NCBI GenBank assembly: GCA_964561545.1
Contig: CAZLQF010000003.1
Location: 62,001 to 126,000 of the forward strand
Reading direction: 5' to 3'
Length of the DNA: 64,000 bases
Origin: CAZLQF01 sp964561545
Lineage (GTDB): Bacteria > Bacteroidota > Bacteroidia > CAILMK01 > CAYYUA01
Below the pieces are notes generated by a model. That model made no database searches, was not told where the DNA came from, and saw only the letters and a program-made list of their open reading frames with translations. The position numbers were made by a program, and so were the translations under genes. This document shows positions 1-9,488 of this stretch, piece by piece; position 1 is the stretch's first letter; each line of letters starts with the position of its first letter.

Positions 1-588
1 TCCGATAAGGTTGCGTTTTTTTCGCCCCAATCGGCTATCAAAGTTACCCAATTGATCAAAAACCGCTTTTCTGAAGATCATGTTGCATCCTATCGGATAT
101 TTGGGAAATGGTTTGATTTCATCACCAAGATCCACGCAAGAAACAAGCCCCAACAGGTAATGGCTTAGCCATTCAGGTTTTTCGCCACTGGGGTGAAAAT
201 AAGGCAATATCTTACCACCCCCGGCCATTACCTGGCTATGGTTGTTAAAGAAATCTACAACTCGTTGCAGGTAATCATGCGTGGCAATGGCATCATCATC
301 GATAAAAGCAACCAAAGGCGCATGGGCTTCTACTACAGCCCTGTTTCTTGCAGCAGATTCTCCCTGTTTTTCTTCTATCACGGATATAAAATTAATGTGC
401 GGAAAATCCTTGTAAAACCTTTCAGCAATCTGGGGTGTACGGTCCGTACTGTTGTTATCAACCAGAATTACTTCGTACGATTGTGGCTTTAGCGATTGCT
501 CTGCTAAACTTTTTAGTGCTTCATACAAAAATTCTTCCCGGTTGTAAGTAATTATGCATGCTGAAACCTCTAAATGCTCATTTGGCAT
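1..588 (-). CDS. Family 2 glycosyltransferase, C-terminal part outside the window
   Basis: The minus strand is open from an ATG at 588 to the window edge, giving 196 residues without a stop. The translation begins MPNEHLEVSACIITYNRE and carries the GT-A nucleotide-sugar fold: VDNNSTDRT near residue 45, a GESAARNRAV segment, and the metal-binding FIDDDA motif near residue 100. The later GCNMIFRKAVF segment is typical of bacterial GT2 enzymes building polysaccharides or glycolipids. The gene lies 117 bases downstream of another GT2 gene on the same strand, so they are probably co-transcribed for cell-surface glycan assembly. Donor and acceptor cannot be told from sequence. The gene is incomplete only because the window ends. 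Confidence 0.88.
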   Translation of the reverse strand, partial: MPNEHLEVSACIITYNREEFLYEALKSLAEQSLKPQSYEVILVDNNSTDRTPQIAERFYKDFPHINFISVIEEKQGESAARNRAVVEAHAPLVAFIDDDAIATHDYLQRVVDFFNNHSQVMAGGGKILPYFHPSGEKPEWLSHYLLGLVSCVDLGDEIKPFPKYPIGCNMIFRKAVFDQLGNFDSRLGRKKRNLIG

Positions 589-705
589 GGGGCTGTTTTT
601 TTACAAAATCCATCATTTTAAAATATTAAGTTACGCATCAAGTCTAATACCTCAAATTCTTGGCTTTCAAAACTACTGTAAAATCTATGAATATTGTCCT
701 GCATG

Positions 706-1500
706 TTACTGCTTGAAGCCCTTTGCCAAGTTTTTCTGATTCTTCCAGGCAAGCAGTTTATGCCCCAACCAGGTATCAACCAAATGGTAAAAGAGCAACA
801 TACGGTACCGCCAGTAGTAAAATTTAAAGCTTGGTTTAAAATAGCGTTTGTAGATGACACCAATCTCATTAAAAGCTTTGATCCTTTGTTGATTGCTTAA
901 GCCCCCAGGTGTAAAAATGATCAAAGGTTCAGGTATGTATTTAAATTTTTCCTGGCTGATCCTTACAAGCAAATCATAATCCATGGCATATTTAAGCGAA
1001 ATATCGAAAAGGCCATGTTGATCATAAAGCTCTTTTTTTAGAAACATAGTAGGATGACCAACTTTATGCATACCCCGGTATAGTTCATAACGATCAAATT
1101 GCTTACCGGTCACAATCCAATTACCACCCATTTCCTGTACGTATTGCCCATGCGTCCACATTATGGAAGTATCTGATTCAAAGGTGTTGAGGACTCTTTG
1201 CGTGGTGTATTCATCATAATATAAATCGCCAGAGTTAAGGATGTGGATGATGTCAGCAGTTGCTAATTGGATGCCTTTGTTAAACGCATCGCTAATGCCT
1301 TCATCCGGCTCTGAGGTCCATTTGCGATATGCCGGGATATTACTGCTTTTTAAGTAATCTTGAATTTCCGTGGAGGTGGAACCATCAATGATAATATGTT
1401 CGAAAGGTAAAAGTTTTTGCTCATCAACGGATTGAATGGTGCTTTTGAGCTCCTGAAGGTTGTTAAAACAAATGGTAACAATAGCCAGCCTGTAACCCAT
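706..1500 (-). CDS. Family 2 glycosyltransferase
   Basis: This 264-residue protein starts MGYRLAIVTICFNN, the usual first beta strand of a GT-A enzyme. It then has an IIIDGSTS segment (the first aspartate region), EPDEGISDAFNKGI (the donor-binding loop of WcaA/WcaE-like transferases) and HILNSGDLYYDE in place of the canonical DxD. The C-terminal third holds the KVGHPTMFLKKELY acceptor-side segment. There is no membrane segment, so it should work at the cytoplasmic face, transferring a sugar from a nucleotide donor to a lipid-linked glycan. It is the first gene of a minus-strand pair with the GT2 gene at 1-588. Specificity is unknown. Confidence 0.9.
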   Translation of the reverse strand: MGYRLAIVTICFNNLQELKSTIQSVDEQKLLPFEHIIIDGSTSTEIQDYLKSSNIPAYRKWTSEPDEGISDAFNKGIQLATADIIHILNSGDLYYDEYTTQRVLNTFESDTSIMWTHGQYVQEMGGNWIVTGKQFDRYELYRGMHKVGHPTMFLKKELYDQHGLFDISLKYAMDYDLLVRISQEKFKYIPEPLIIFTPGGLSNQQRIKAFNEIGVIYKRYFKPSFKFYYWRYRMLLFYHLVDTWLGHKLLAWKNQKNLAKGFKQ

Positions 1501-1578
1501 AGATCAATGAAAAGGTAAATATGGCTTCAAAATTACCAAAATTAGAATTTAGGTTATCAATAAATGATTAAAAGGGCT

Positions 1579-2337
1579 TTATTGCTGAAGCCATTGCTTA
1601 AATGCCTTGGCCCTCTCAACGCTTACAATGGCAATATCCTTTATGGGTGGCTCAAGATCAATTTTAACCCTCCCTTTGGGATATTGGTGCATTTGCTTAA
1701 TGGCAGTGAAATTGATCATCAACTGGCGGTTAATGCGAAAGAATTGTGTTGGATCCAGCATTTCTTCAAGCTTGTCCAGCGAATAATCAATGGGCAATTC
1801 CTGTTGGTCAAAAGTATTGAGCAAAACCATCTTATTTTTGGCTTCAAAATAAGCCATCTCATGAGTGGGTATGGATTTAAGTTTTTGGCCCACCTGAACC
1901 AATAACCGCTTTTGGTATTGTGAAGCTTGAAGCTGAATATTCTGCAATAATTGATCAATGTGTTCTTGAGACCATTTCGAATCCTGGTAAAGGCTTTTGT
2001 ATTTTTCCAAGCTTTGATGCAGTTCATCTTTGCTAATGGGTTTGAGCAAATAATCCACGCTATTAACTTTAAAGGCCTGGATGGCATATTCATCGTAAGC
2101 AGTGGTAAAAATAACAGGTGCAGGTACGGTGACTTGATTAAATATGGTAAACCCAGAACCATCAGAGAGGTGAATATCCAAAAATATCAATTCCGGCTCA
2201 TGTTGCTTAAGCCATTTGACGGTGGCTGATACGGAATCCAGCTTTTCCATAACTTCTATGCTTGGATCCACTTTGTTGAGGATCCTTTCAAGCCGATCTG
2301 CTGCCAAATCTTCATCTTCTACGATTAAGACTTTCAT
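1579..2337 (-). CDS. LytTR-family response regulator
   Basis: This 252-residue protein has a CheY-like receiver domain (residues 1 to about 120) followed by a LytTR DNA-binding domain (about 145 to 250). Receiver residues are in place: the acidic EDED at 7-10, the phospho-acceptor D54 in IFLDIHL, T79 in FTTAYDEYA and K99 in YLLKP. The output domain has the LytTR FFRINRQLMIN segment. The ATG overlaps the stop of the sensor kinase gene by four bases (2334-2337), so the two are translationally coupled and form one two-component system. The TonB receptor gene upstream on the same strand is a possible target, but that is inference. Confidence 0.94.
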   Translation of the reverse strand: MKVLIVEDEDLAADRLERILNKVDPSIEVMEKLDSVSATVKWLKQHEPELIFLDIHLSDGSGFTIFNQVTVPAPVIFTTAYDEYAIQAFKVNSVDYLLKPISKDELHQSLEKYKSLYQDSKWSQEHIDQLLQNIQLQASQYQKRLLVQVGQKLKSIPTHEMAYFEAKNKMVLLNTFDQQELPIDYSLDKLEEMLDPTQFFRINRQLMINFTAIKQMHQYPKGRVKIDLEPPIKDIAIVSVERAKAFKQWLQQ

Positions 2338-3386
2338 AGGTTGTTTTCTTTTAGCAAGGGCACTCTGGCAAAATATTGATTGCCGTTGGTCCCGAATTCA
2401 GGTTCTACTTCGGTAAAAAAGTGGTATCGTTCTTTTAGGTTGGCAATACCAAGGCCTGCAGACCATTCTCGGTCGCCCCTTTGCTGAAGATTGTTACGGA
2501 CTGTTAAATAGTGGTCCTCATCGGTTTCTACCGATATGGTGAGTGGTTGATCCTTGGCAATTACGTTGTGTTTTACCGCATTTTCCAAAAGCAATTGAAG
2601 GGTTAAAGGTGGTAAATAAAAGGCCTCCTGGGAAGCAGTAATGTTGAGGTCAATTTGCAAATTAGCCCCATAACGGCTTTTTTGAAGAAAGGTATAAGCC
2701 TTTAAAAAATCTACTTCATCTTTTAAAGGCACCAATTTTCGATCTCTGTTTTCCAGTAAATAACGATATACCTTGGATAACTTTTCAACAAAATCTTCCG
2801 CTAAGTCCGGATCTTTATGGATTAGTGAAGAAAGGACATTCAGGCTGTTGAATAGAAAATGGGGATTCAATTGGTTTTTAAGCGCTTCAAACCTGGCTTG
2901 AATATTTTCCTTTTGCAATCGTTCTTTTTCAACCTGGCTTTGAGTCCAACTATGGAAAAAGTTGATGCTTTCAATAATGGATACAGCGATAATGGTGATC
3001 ACCACAGCAATAAAGATGTTCCGGAATAAAGCTATGCGGCTAACCTCCATAAAAGCGAAAAGCTTGGCATAGAGCATGTAAAGCAAAGCCATGGTTAACG
3101 CAGAATAAACAATGGTTAGGAAGGCCTCAATCAAAATGCGTTGAACAAGGTGTTGGCCCCATGGCATCTTAAGGTTAAGGTAGCGGAGGATGTAGGTATT
3201 ACCGGCATAAATGCAAAAGGTAACCGCTAAGGAAAAACCCAGGCTAGCAAAGAACTTGGGCCATTGCCAGACTTCAATTATGTTGGCACCTTGAGCGATG
3301 ACGTCTCGAATCGACAATACCATCACCGGTATGATTGATATCACTAAAATGGCAATGATCTGGTTTCTATTAAGCTTAAAATGCAT
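2334..3386 (-). CDS. LytS/YehU-type sensor histidine kinase
   Basis: This 350-residue membrane kinase has about four hydrophobic segments in the first 145 residues, a short linking coiled coil (about 148-170), then the His_kinase domain. The phospho-acceptor H176 lies in NQLNPHFLFNSLN, the family signature. The HATPase part shows an N box (LLLENAVKHN, about 266-275) and a G box (GLGIANLKERY, about 311). There is no periplasmic sensory domain, so the signal probably acts in the membrane region. It phosphorylates the LytTR regulator encoded by the overlapping downstream gene. The ligand is unknown. Confidence 0.94.
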   Translation of the reverse strand: MHFKLNRNQIIAILVISIIPVMVLSIRDVIAQGANIIEVWQWPKFFASLGFSLAVTFCIYAGNTYILRYLNLKMPWGQHLVQRILIEAFLTIVYSALTMALLYMLYAKLFAFMEVSRIALFRNIFIAVVITIIAVSIIESINFFHSWTQSQVEKERLQKENIQARFEALKNQLNPHFLFNSLNVLSSLIHKDPDLAEDFVEKLSKVYRYLLENRDRKLVPLKDEVDFLKAYTFLQKSRYGANLQIDLNITASQEAFYLPPLTLQLLLENAVKHNVIAKDQPLTISVETDEDHYLTVRNNLQQRGDREWSAGLGIANLKERYHFFTEVEPEFGTNGNQYFARVPLLKENNL

Positions 3387-3620
3387 GCCTTTTGGCCTCC
3401 CTTATTATTGATTTGCATTCAACTACTTTGGTCATGATCTACATCCTCCGCTAATTTTTAGTATCCATGCGGAACATTTTTAAGCTTTGTCTAAAATCAA
3501 ATAACTACTTTAATGCTTATTTATCCAAATCTTCTACCATCCTCATCATATGCCAATCCTTTTTTTAGCTTACCAAAGGATTAAACTTGTGGCTTTTGAT
3601 TTATTTAAATTATCTAAAGC

Positions 3621-6029
3621 TTAAAATTGGATCTTGTATTGAGCTACTGGTAAAATGCCCGTTTGATAAATAGTTTCAACTTCGCCGGAAGCTTTATTAA
3701 AATTACGCCTTAACGGATTCTGGTGGTCTGTAATGTTTTGTACATCGATGGCAAATTCCTGGGTTATGTTTTCACCATTGATCTTTAGGGCTGTTCTTAG
3801 GTCGGCTCTGAAGTAATTTTTGAACTGGTCGCTGTAAGCTTGATCGGTTTGGTATTTAACTTCATTGCTCTGCCTTGAAGCCTTCTCGTCAATTGGCGTA
3901 TAATGCTTGCCACCGGCATAGGCAACTTTTCCATCAAGTACCAGAAAAGTTTTGGTATTTTTATCAGACCTGTCCTTCCACAGCTCGATTTCTTTACCAA
4001 ATACAAAGTTGGTAAGGAAATTACCATCATTGGCAGTGGACCTTTGTTCGCTGTCACTGCCTTTGTATTGTGATTTATAAAGGCTGCCGGTTAACAGGTA
4101 ATAAAAACCCTCATCCATAAATTTTTCCATGGTTAAGTCCAGGCCATAATTAGTGCCTTCTCCTCCTGTTTTGAGGTTGCTCGGGTTGTTTCTAAAGCTT
4201 CTGTAATTTAAAATGGAATAGGGGGTGCTGCCTTCTTCAACAATGGCTTGACTGATATCCTGGTAATAAGCCTCACCTTTTAAGCGGAGGGTTGGCGATA
4301 ATTGCCGCTCGTAGCCAATAACGCCATGATAAGCTCTAATAAAACCAAGGTCCTGGTTGGTTTTTTCGTAGGTTCCGGGTTTTACTTCATGTTTTTGGAA
4401 ATAAAGGTTCATGGGGGCCTTTTGACTGTGATAGCCAAATCCCGCATTAAAGGTATTGGGCCCGAATTGATATTCTGCCCCTATACGGGGTTCTAAAGAT
4501 AACTGATCATTAAGGGTTAGCCAAGTACTGTGCAGTCCTGAATTGATGGTTAATTGGTCGGTAACGTTGAATTGCCACGCCAAATAGGGGTTCAATTGAT
4601 TGGTATTTCCTTTAAAATCTGTCGTTTTCCGGTAGTCATTGACGGCATTGCTAAATACACTGTCGACCACATTCAAACGGAAATGATTAGCCCTTATCCC
4701 AGCTTCAAAGGAGTGTTGGCTATTAACTTTATGATCTACCTTGAAGGAGCTAAAAAGTTTGTTTTCTACGAAGTTCTGATCATAAACCAGCTTTTTGTCT
4801 TTCTTGTCATTATTAGTAACGGAATCTGTTTGTACTGTATTTTTATCGTGGGTAGCAGCTAAGGTAAGCGTGGCCACTGTTTGATCCCCTGGCAGCCATT
4901 GCTTTTTTACACCCAAAACCCCCATTTGGTTCTTGTTCAATATGTCAAATTGGTTATTGGTATAAAGGTTATCTCCAGAATTGCCGGAAGATTTAGAAGA
5001 AAATTTGATTTGGTTTTTACCGCCCAAGCCAAATACTGAAAGATGCCCTCCATTTTGACCGGGAAAATGTAATTTAAAATTGACATCTTGGTATTTGGGG
5101 ACGGCTGTGCCTGTGCCAAAATTAAGGCCCAATTGTTTTAAAATGCTGAGCATTGAATAGCGGTAATTAACCATATAAGAAGAACCATTCTCTTGGTTAA
5201 TAGGGCCTTCTAAGCCGCCTTCAAAACCATTGAATCCGACTTGTCCGAGAAATTCGTGCTTTTCATCATTGCCCTTGCGCATTTGCAGATCAAATACTCC
5301 GGAATAGGCATCCCCATATTGAGCCGGGAAAGCACTCGTGTAAAAATCCGATTGAGCCAGTGTGTTGTTATTGAGCATACTTACCGGCCCGCCAGTGGAG
5401 CCATATCCACCAAAATGGTTGGGATTGGGGATGTCTATCCCTTCCATGCGCCAAAGTAAACCAATAGGCGAATTACCTCGGATTACAATATCGTTGACAG
5501 AACCATCGGTTCCTTGAACACCCGCAAAATTCGAGGCCATGCGGGCAACATCATTTCTTGAGCCAGCAAACCTTTGGCTTTCTTCAATCGTAAAACTGCG
5601 GGAACTGACGGTGGCCATGTCATTATTTGCCTCCATCTTATCCTGATCAGCGGTGACTTCTACTTCCTTTTCTTCAATGACTTTTTCTTCCATTTTAACG
5701 TTTAAAATGGTTTCACTTCCTGATTCAACGGAAAGGTTGGTGAATGTTTGATTTTTGTAGCCCAAATAGCTTACTTGGACCTTTTGCCGGCCAATCGGTA
5801 CTTTTTCAATTTTAAATTCACCTTCCTTATTGGTGGTGGTACCTTTGGGCTTTTCGAGGCTTGTTACCACTACATTAGCACCCATTAAAGGCCTTTTGGA
5901 TTGTTGTTCAACAACTTCACCCCTAATGGTTTGGGTAATGTTTTGGCTTTTTGCAGGGTCCATCAAAAGCAACTTCACTGCTAAAAATGCAATCAAAGTG
6001 GTCCAATAGCAATTTTTCATGGTCATCAT
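3621..6029 (-). CDS. TonB-dependent outer-membrane receptor with carboxypeptidase-regulatory-like domain
   Basis: This 802-residue protein has a signal peptide (residues 1 to about 28), a CarboxypepD_reg-like beta domain (about 33-115, with GANVVV and YLGYKNQTF), a plug domain (about 150-260, with DIVIRGNSPIGLLWRMEGIDIPNPNH) and a beta barrel to the C terminus, ending in alternating hydrophobic residues (VAQYKIQF). Such receptors import large or scarce nutrients using TonB and proton motive force. At about 800 residues it is a normal siderophore/peptide-type receptor rather than a SusC, and no SusD gene follows. It lies 234 bases upstream of the LytS-LytTR pair on the same strand. The substrate is unknown. 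Confidence 0.93.
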   Translation of the reverse strand: MMTMKNCYWTTLIAFLAVKLLLMDPAKSQNITQTIRGEVVEQQSKRPLMGANVVVTSLEKPKGTTTNKEGEFKIEKVPIGRQKVQVSYLGYKNQTFTNLSVESGSETILNVKMEEKVIEEKEVEVTADQDKMEANNDMATVSSRSFTIEESQRFAGSRNDVARMASNFAGVQGTDGSVNDIVIRGNSPIGLLWRMEGIDIPNPNHFGGYGSTGGPVSMLNNNTLAQSDFYTSAFPAQYGDAYSGVFDLQMRKGNDEKHEFLGQVGFNGFEGGLEGPINQENGSSYMVNYRYSMLSILKQLGLNFGTGTAVPKYQDVNFKLHFPGQNGGHLSVFGLGGKNQIKFSSKSSGNSGDNLYTNNQFDILNKNQMGVLGVKKQWLPGDQTVATLTLAATHDKNTVQTDSVTNNDKKDKKLVYDQNFVENKLFSSFKVDHKVNSQHSFEAGIRANHFRLNVVDSVFSNAVNDYRKTTDFKGNTNQLNPYLAWQFNVTDQLTINSGLHSTWLTLNDQLSLEPRIGAEYQFGPNTFNAGFGYHSQKAPMNLYFQKHEVKPGTYEKTNQDLGFIRAYHGVIGYERQLSPTLRLKGEAYYQDISQAIVEEGSTPYSILNYRSFRNNPSNLKTGGEGTNYGLDLTMEKFMDEGFYYLLTGSLYKSQYKGSDSEQRSTANDGNFLTNFVFGKEIELWKDRSDKNTKTFLVLDGKVAYAGGKHYTPIDEKASRQSNEVKYQTDQAYSDQFKNYFRADLRTALKINGENITQEFAIDVQNITDHQNPLRRNFNKASGEVETIYQTGILPVAQYKIQF

Positions 6030-6457
6030 AACATTTTGTTTTTATCATTTTGCACTGCGAAATAACCTCAGTTGGGAATGTTGACCTGATGAAATATGAT
6101 GAGCCGGAATATTTTCCGGACCAATGAGCACGAACCTTTAAAATCTCTTAGAGGAGAGCCATTAAAAGCGTAGTATAAGGATTCAAATAATCTTTACGAT
6201 GGCCTATCCATGCTGAATCAAACGTAAAATTAGGATGAGGTTAAGATGGCACCGCCAATGTAAAGCCATTAGCTTGTCAAAATATTTCTATTAAGAGCTT
6301 AGAAAATGATTGTCCCACCATATAGTTAGCCTAAAACCTCTTATTATTAAATTTAATCCCCGGGAACAAGATAATTTGCATTGTTCTAAATAGCTTGGTC
6401 AACCTCCGAACAATTACCAATCAATTCCCTTACTTTTGCTTCTCAATTTAAATAGGA
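6030..6457. other. Divergent intergenic region, no gene seen
   Basis: These 428 bases separate the divergent TonB receptor and RND exporter genes, so they must hold promoters for both. The only sigma-like element I could point to is TACTTTTG at 6431-6438 on the plus strand, a match to the Bacteroidota -7 consensus, but without a well-spaced -33 TTTG. No ORF, RNA gene or convincing repeat was seen. Confidence 0.4.
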
Positions 6458-8782
6458 ATGTGGGCGAAGATATCGAGTTTTATCATTCGGAACAGGATTC
6501 TGCTTTTGATTTTACTGGCAATGGGGACGGCCTTCATGGCCTATCATGCATCTAATGTAAAGCTGGCCTACGATTTTCCAAGGGTCATTCCTGATTCAGA
6601 TGAAGATTTTCAGCAATTCCAGGATTTTAAGAAGCAATTCAATGCTGAAGGGCATTACATTGTCGTAGGCATTCAAAGCAACCAGTTTTTCCAGCTTCCC
6701 GTTTTCAATGAATGGTACCAGCTGCAGGAACGAATAAAGGATATTGAAGGGATCACGAGCGTAACTTCGGTCAATAATATTTTAAACCTTCACAAGCAAA
6801 AACAAAAAGAGGCCTTCGAGGTGAAGCCCGTTATCCAAGGCAAACCAGCCAACCAATTAGAGCTGGATAGCCTTCAAGAAGTACTTCAAGCCCTTCCTTT
6901 TTACAAAGGCCTTTTTTACAATTTAGACCATCATGCTACTTTTATGGCTATAAGAATGGATGATGAGGTCTTAACATCTGAATTCCGTAAGATTAAAATT
7001 GACCAAATTATTCAAGAGGCTACTGAATTTGAAAATCGAACTGGGCTTGAAACCCATTATTCAGGTATCCCTTACATCCGTACCACAAACTCCGAGAAAA
7101 TTAAAACAGAGATCAAGGTTTTTTCGGTGGTGGCCATCCTGGTTACTTCGCTGTTTCTTTTAATATTTTTTCGCAGCCTTTATGCCGTAATATTTCCGCT
7201 TACCGTTATTGTAATCGTGATCATTAGCTCTTTTGGTACCATTGAATTGCTTGATTACAGGATTACGACTTTAACAGGCCTTATTCCACCGCTCATTACC
7301 ATTATTGGGGTACCGAATTTTATCTATTTCCTCAATAAATACCACAACGAGTACCACAAACATGGCCACAAAATGCTGGCTATTACCCGTATGGTGCAAA
7401 AACTGGGCATAGTCATTTTCCTTACCAATGTTACGACCGCTATTGGTTTTGGCGTGCTTTATTTTACCGATAGTCCCATTTTAAAAGAGTTTGGATTGGT
7501 AACCTCAATTAACGTGCTGGCCACTTTTGTGGTGTCTTTGATCGTCATTCCCGTCATTTTTAGTTTGTTGCCGAGTCCTTCCAGGAGCCAAACGAAATAC
7601 CTTCAGAATTCTTTGATGAAAGCTACCATCAATCGCATGATCCAATTGGTTAGTCACTACCGCCCGTTTGTTTATGTGAGTTTCGTAATTATTGGGATTG
7701 CTGCCTTGATTGGGATGACTCAGCTTAACGCCGTTGGTTACATCTTGGATGACCTGCCAGAAAAAAACAAAATATCCCGACACCTCCAGTTTTTTGAGGA
7801 ACATTTCAATGGCGTATTGCCATTTGAGGTGACCGTAAATACAGGGCAACCTAAAGGATTAACGGACTTGAGGAACCTGGAAAAAATAAATCAACTACAG
7901 GATTCAATAGAAAAATATCCTGAATTTGCTAAAACGGTATCCTTGGTAGATTTTGTGAAATTTGCCAAGCAAGCTTATTACAATGGCAATCCAAACAAGT
8001 TTGAGCTACCGAGTAGGCGTGAGCGGTCTTTTATGTCACCTTACCTTAATACCATCAATGACAGTGCAGGCTTGGCCATGAAAATGGTGGACAGCAATAG
8101 ACAGATTGCCCGGATTTCCACCAAAATTGAGGATGCCGGTTCCGTAGTTTTAAGTAAAAGGGTGAACCAACTGCAACAGGCTGCGGATAGCATTTTTAGC
8201 CAGGATGCCACGAAAGTCAATTTTACCGGTCAAAGCCTGATCTTTTTAAAGAGCAATCAATACCTGATCAAAAGCCTTATTTACAGCCTTAGCCTGGCAT
8301 TCATTCTTATTTCGATTATTATGGGCTTGCTTTTTGTAAAAGTACGCATGATTATTATTTCCTTAATTCCAAATTTTATACCCTTGTTGTTAACCGCAGG
8401 CATTATGGGGTTTGCCGGCATTCCCTTAAAACCTTCTACCGTGCTTGTATTTTCCATAGCTTTTGGAATATCCGTAGACGATGCCCTTCACTTCCTGGTC
8501 AAATACCGTCAAGAACTCAAAAGCCATAATTGGGATATTCAAAAGACTGTTGATGTATCGCTGAGGGAAACAGGGGTTAGCATGATCTACACTTCATTGG
8601 TGTTGTTTTTTGGGTTTACCATTTTCCTTTTCTCTTCTTTTGGCGGCACCACTTATTTGGGCCTTTTAACTTCAATAACGCTTCTAATCGCAATGGTTAC
8701 CAACCTGGTTTTACTTCCAAGCCTAATTCGCTCCTTCGATCGTAAAAGGTCTTCGATCATTGAAGCGATGAAGTCAGGATGA
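6458..8782 (+). CDS. RND superfamily (MMPL/HAE3-like) exporter
   Basis: This 774-residue protein has the two-fold RND layout: a first membrane helix (about 10-28), a periplasmic loop (about 30-220), a bundle of five or six helices (about 222-400), a second single helix (about 412-432), a second periplasmic loop, and a final bundle (about 620-765). The second bundle contains FGISVDDALHFLVKY, the charged RND/MMPL signature for proton coupling. It is shorter than AcrB-type pumps and no adaptor or outer-membrane channel gene is adjacent, which fits the HAE3 group that moves lipids or hydrophobic molecules. The substrate is not predictable. The gene stands alone. Confidence 0.88.
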   Translation: MWAKISSFIIRNRILLLILLAMGTAFMAYHASNVKLAYDFPRVIPDSDEDFQQFQDFKKQFNAEGHYIVVGIQSNQFFQLPVFNEWYQLQERIKDIEGITSVTSVNNILNLHKQKQKEAFEVKPVIQGKPANQLELDSLQEVLQALPFYKGLFYNLDHHATFMAIRMDDEVLTSEFRKIKIDQIIQEATEFENRTGLETHYSGIPYIRTTNSEKIKTEIKVFSVVAILVTSLFLLIFFRSLYAVIFPLTVIVIVIISSFGTIELLDYRITTLTGLIPPLITIIGVPNFIYFLNKYHNEYHKHGHKMLAITRMVQKLGIVIFLTNVTTAIGFGVLYFTDSPILKEFGLVTSINVLATFVVSLIVIPVIFSLLPSPSRSQTKYLQNSLMKATINRMIQLVSHYRPFVYVSFVIIGIAALIGMTQLNAVGYILDDLPEKNKISRHLQFFEEHFNGVLPFEVTVNTGQPKGLTDLRNLEKINQLQDSIEKYPEFAKTVSLVDFVKFAKQAYYNGNPNKFELPSRRERSFMSPYLNTINDSAGLAMKMVDSNRQIARISTKIEDAGSVVLSKRVNQLQQAADSIFSQDATKVNFTGQSLIFLKSNQYLIKSLIYSLSLAFILISIIMGLLFVKVRMIIISLIPNFIPLLLTAGIMGFAGIPLKPSTVLVFSIAFGISVDDALHFLVKYRQELKSHNWDIQKTVDVSLRETGVSMIYTSLVLFFGFTIFLFSSFGGTTYLGLLTSITLLIAMVTNLVLLPSLIRSFDRKRSSIIEAMKSG

Positions 8783-9133
8783 AGTTTTGCCCTGGCCTTT
8801 AGGTCCACTCTGGATTTATCAAGAACAAAGCTTTGGCTTTTAAAATACGATGAACAGTGAATGGTGCCCTATCAACATTAAAGTCATTCTCCTATCCATG
8901 AAAAATTTTTAACCATTGCTTGAGTAAATATGCGGGCAGCAGCGCTCAAGCTCAAACATCCAACCATACCGGGATTACCCCTGTAAGGATTTTAAAACCA
9001 ATGAATGGTTATCAATTTTGGTGAGCGGATCGTGCCACTCATATCGCTCACATTTTAGATTCCGGAGCAGTTATTAAAATGAGGAAGCTGAAAATTTCAA
9101 AAACATCCTTAACTATGGTTAAAAGCTAATATT
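8783..9133. other. Intergenic stretch without recognisable genes
   Basis: This is the first half of the roughly 700-base gap before ileS. No ORF of useful length, RNA gene or terminator with a clear T tract was seen. Together with the decayed gene that follows, it looks like ground where genes have been lost. Confidence 0.35.
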
Positions 9134-9376
9134 ATGGCTCCTATAGCAGAGCTCAAATCTTCCTTGCTTAACTACACTGCTAAAGTAGCTGGTGTAGAGT
9201 TGCTTCCAAAGTTCCACCAATATGAGAGGTTCTAATGGAAAAGAAGAGCAAGTAGTAGCTTACACATCATACAAGGCAAGGTGCTAAAGCAATCTTACTA
9301 TAAAAAGGATATTGTCGAGGCCATAGAACAAGCCAAAAATGGAGAAGTCATTTCGAAGGCAGAAATAGATAAGTAA
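9134..9376 (+). pseudogene. Decayed small antitoxin-like gene, at least two frameshifts
   Basis: Three reading-frame pieces run in order on the plus strand. The first, from ATG 9134 to stop 9235, reads MAPIAELKSSLLNYTAKVAG and on. The second starts in another frame around 9222 and reads SNGKEEQVVAYTS. The third, from about 9270 to the stop at 9374-9376, reads QGKVLKQSYYKKDIVEAIEQ and ends GEVISKAEIDK. Joined, they resemble small Bacteroidota proteins often annotated as antitoxin components: an LKxxLLxYI start, a central VAYT-x-QGKxL motif and a GEVIS...E end. In the intact family one frame would cover the whole. I infer a pseudogene; the family match comes from memory of the pattern, not a search. 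No toxin partner is visible. Confidence 0.5.
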
Positions 9377-9488
9377 GCGTGATTTCTAGATCTTTGCTTA
9401 ATTAGCCTTCCTGCCATTCTTGTAAAGGACTACCTCATCCATTCTCAACTAAAATAAAATTACCGATATTTGCACAAAAATAGGAGCC

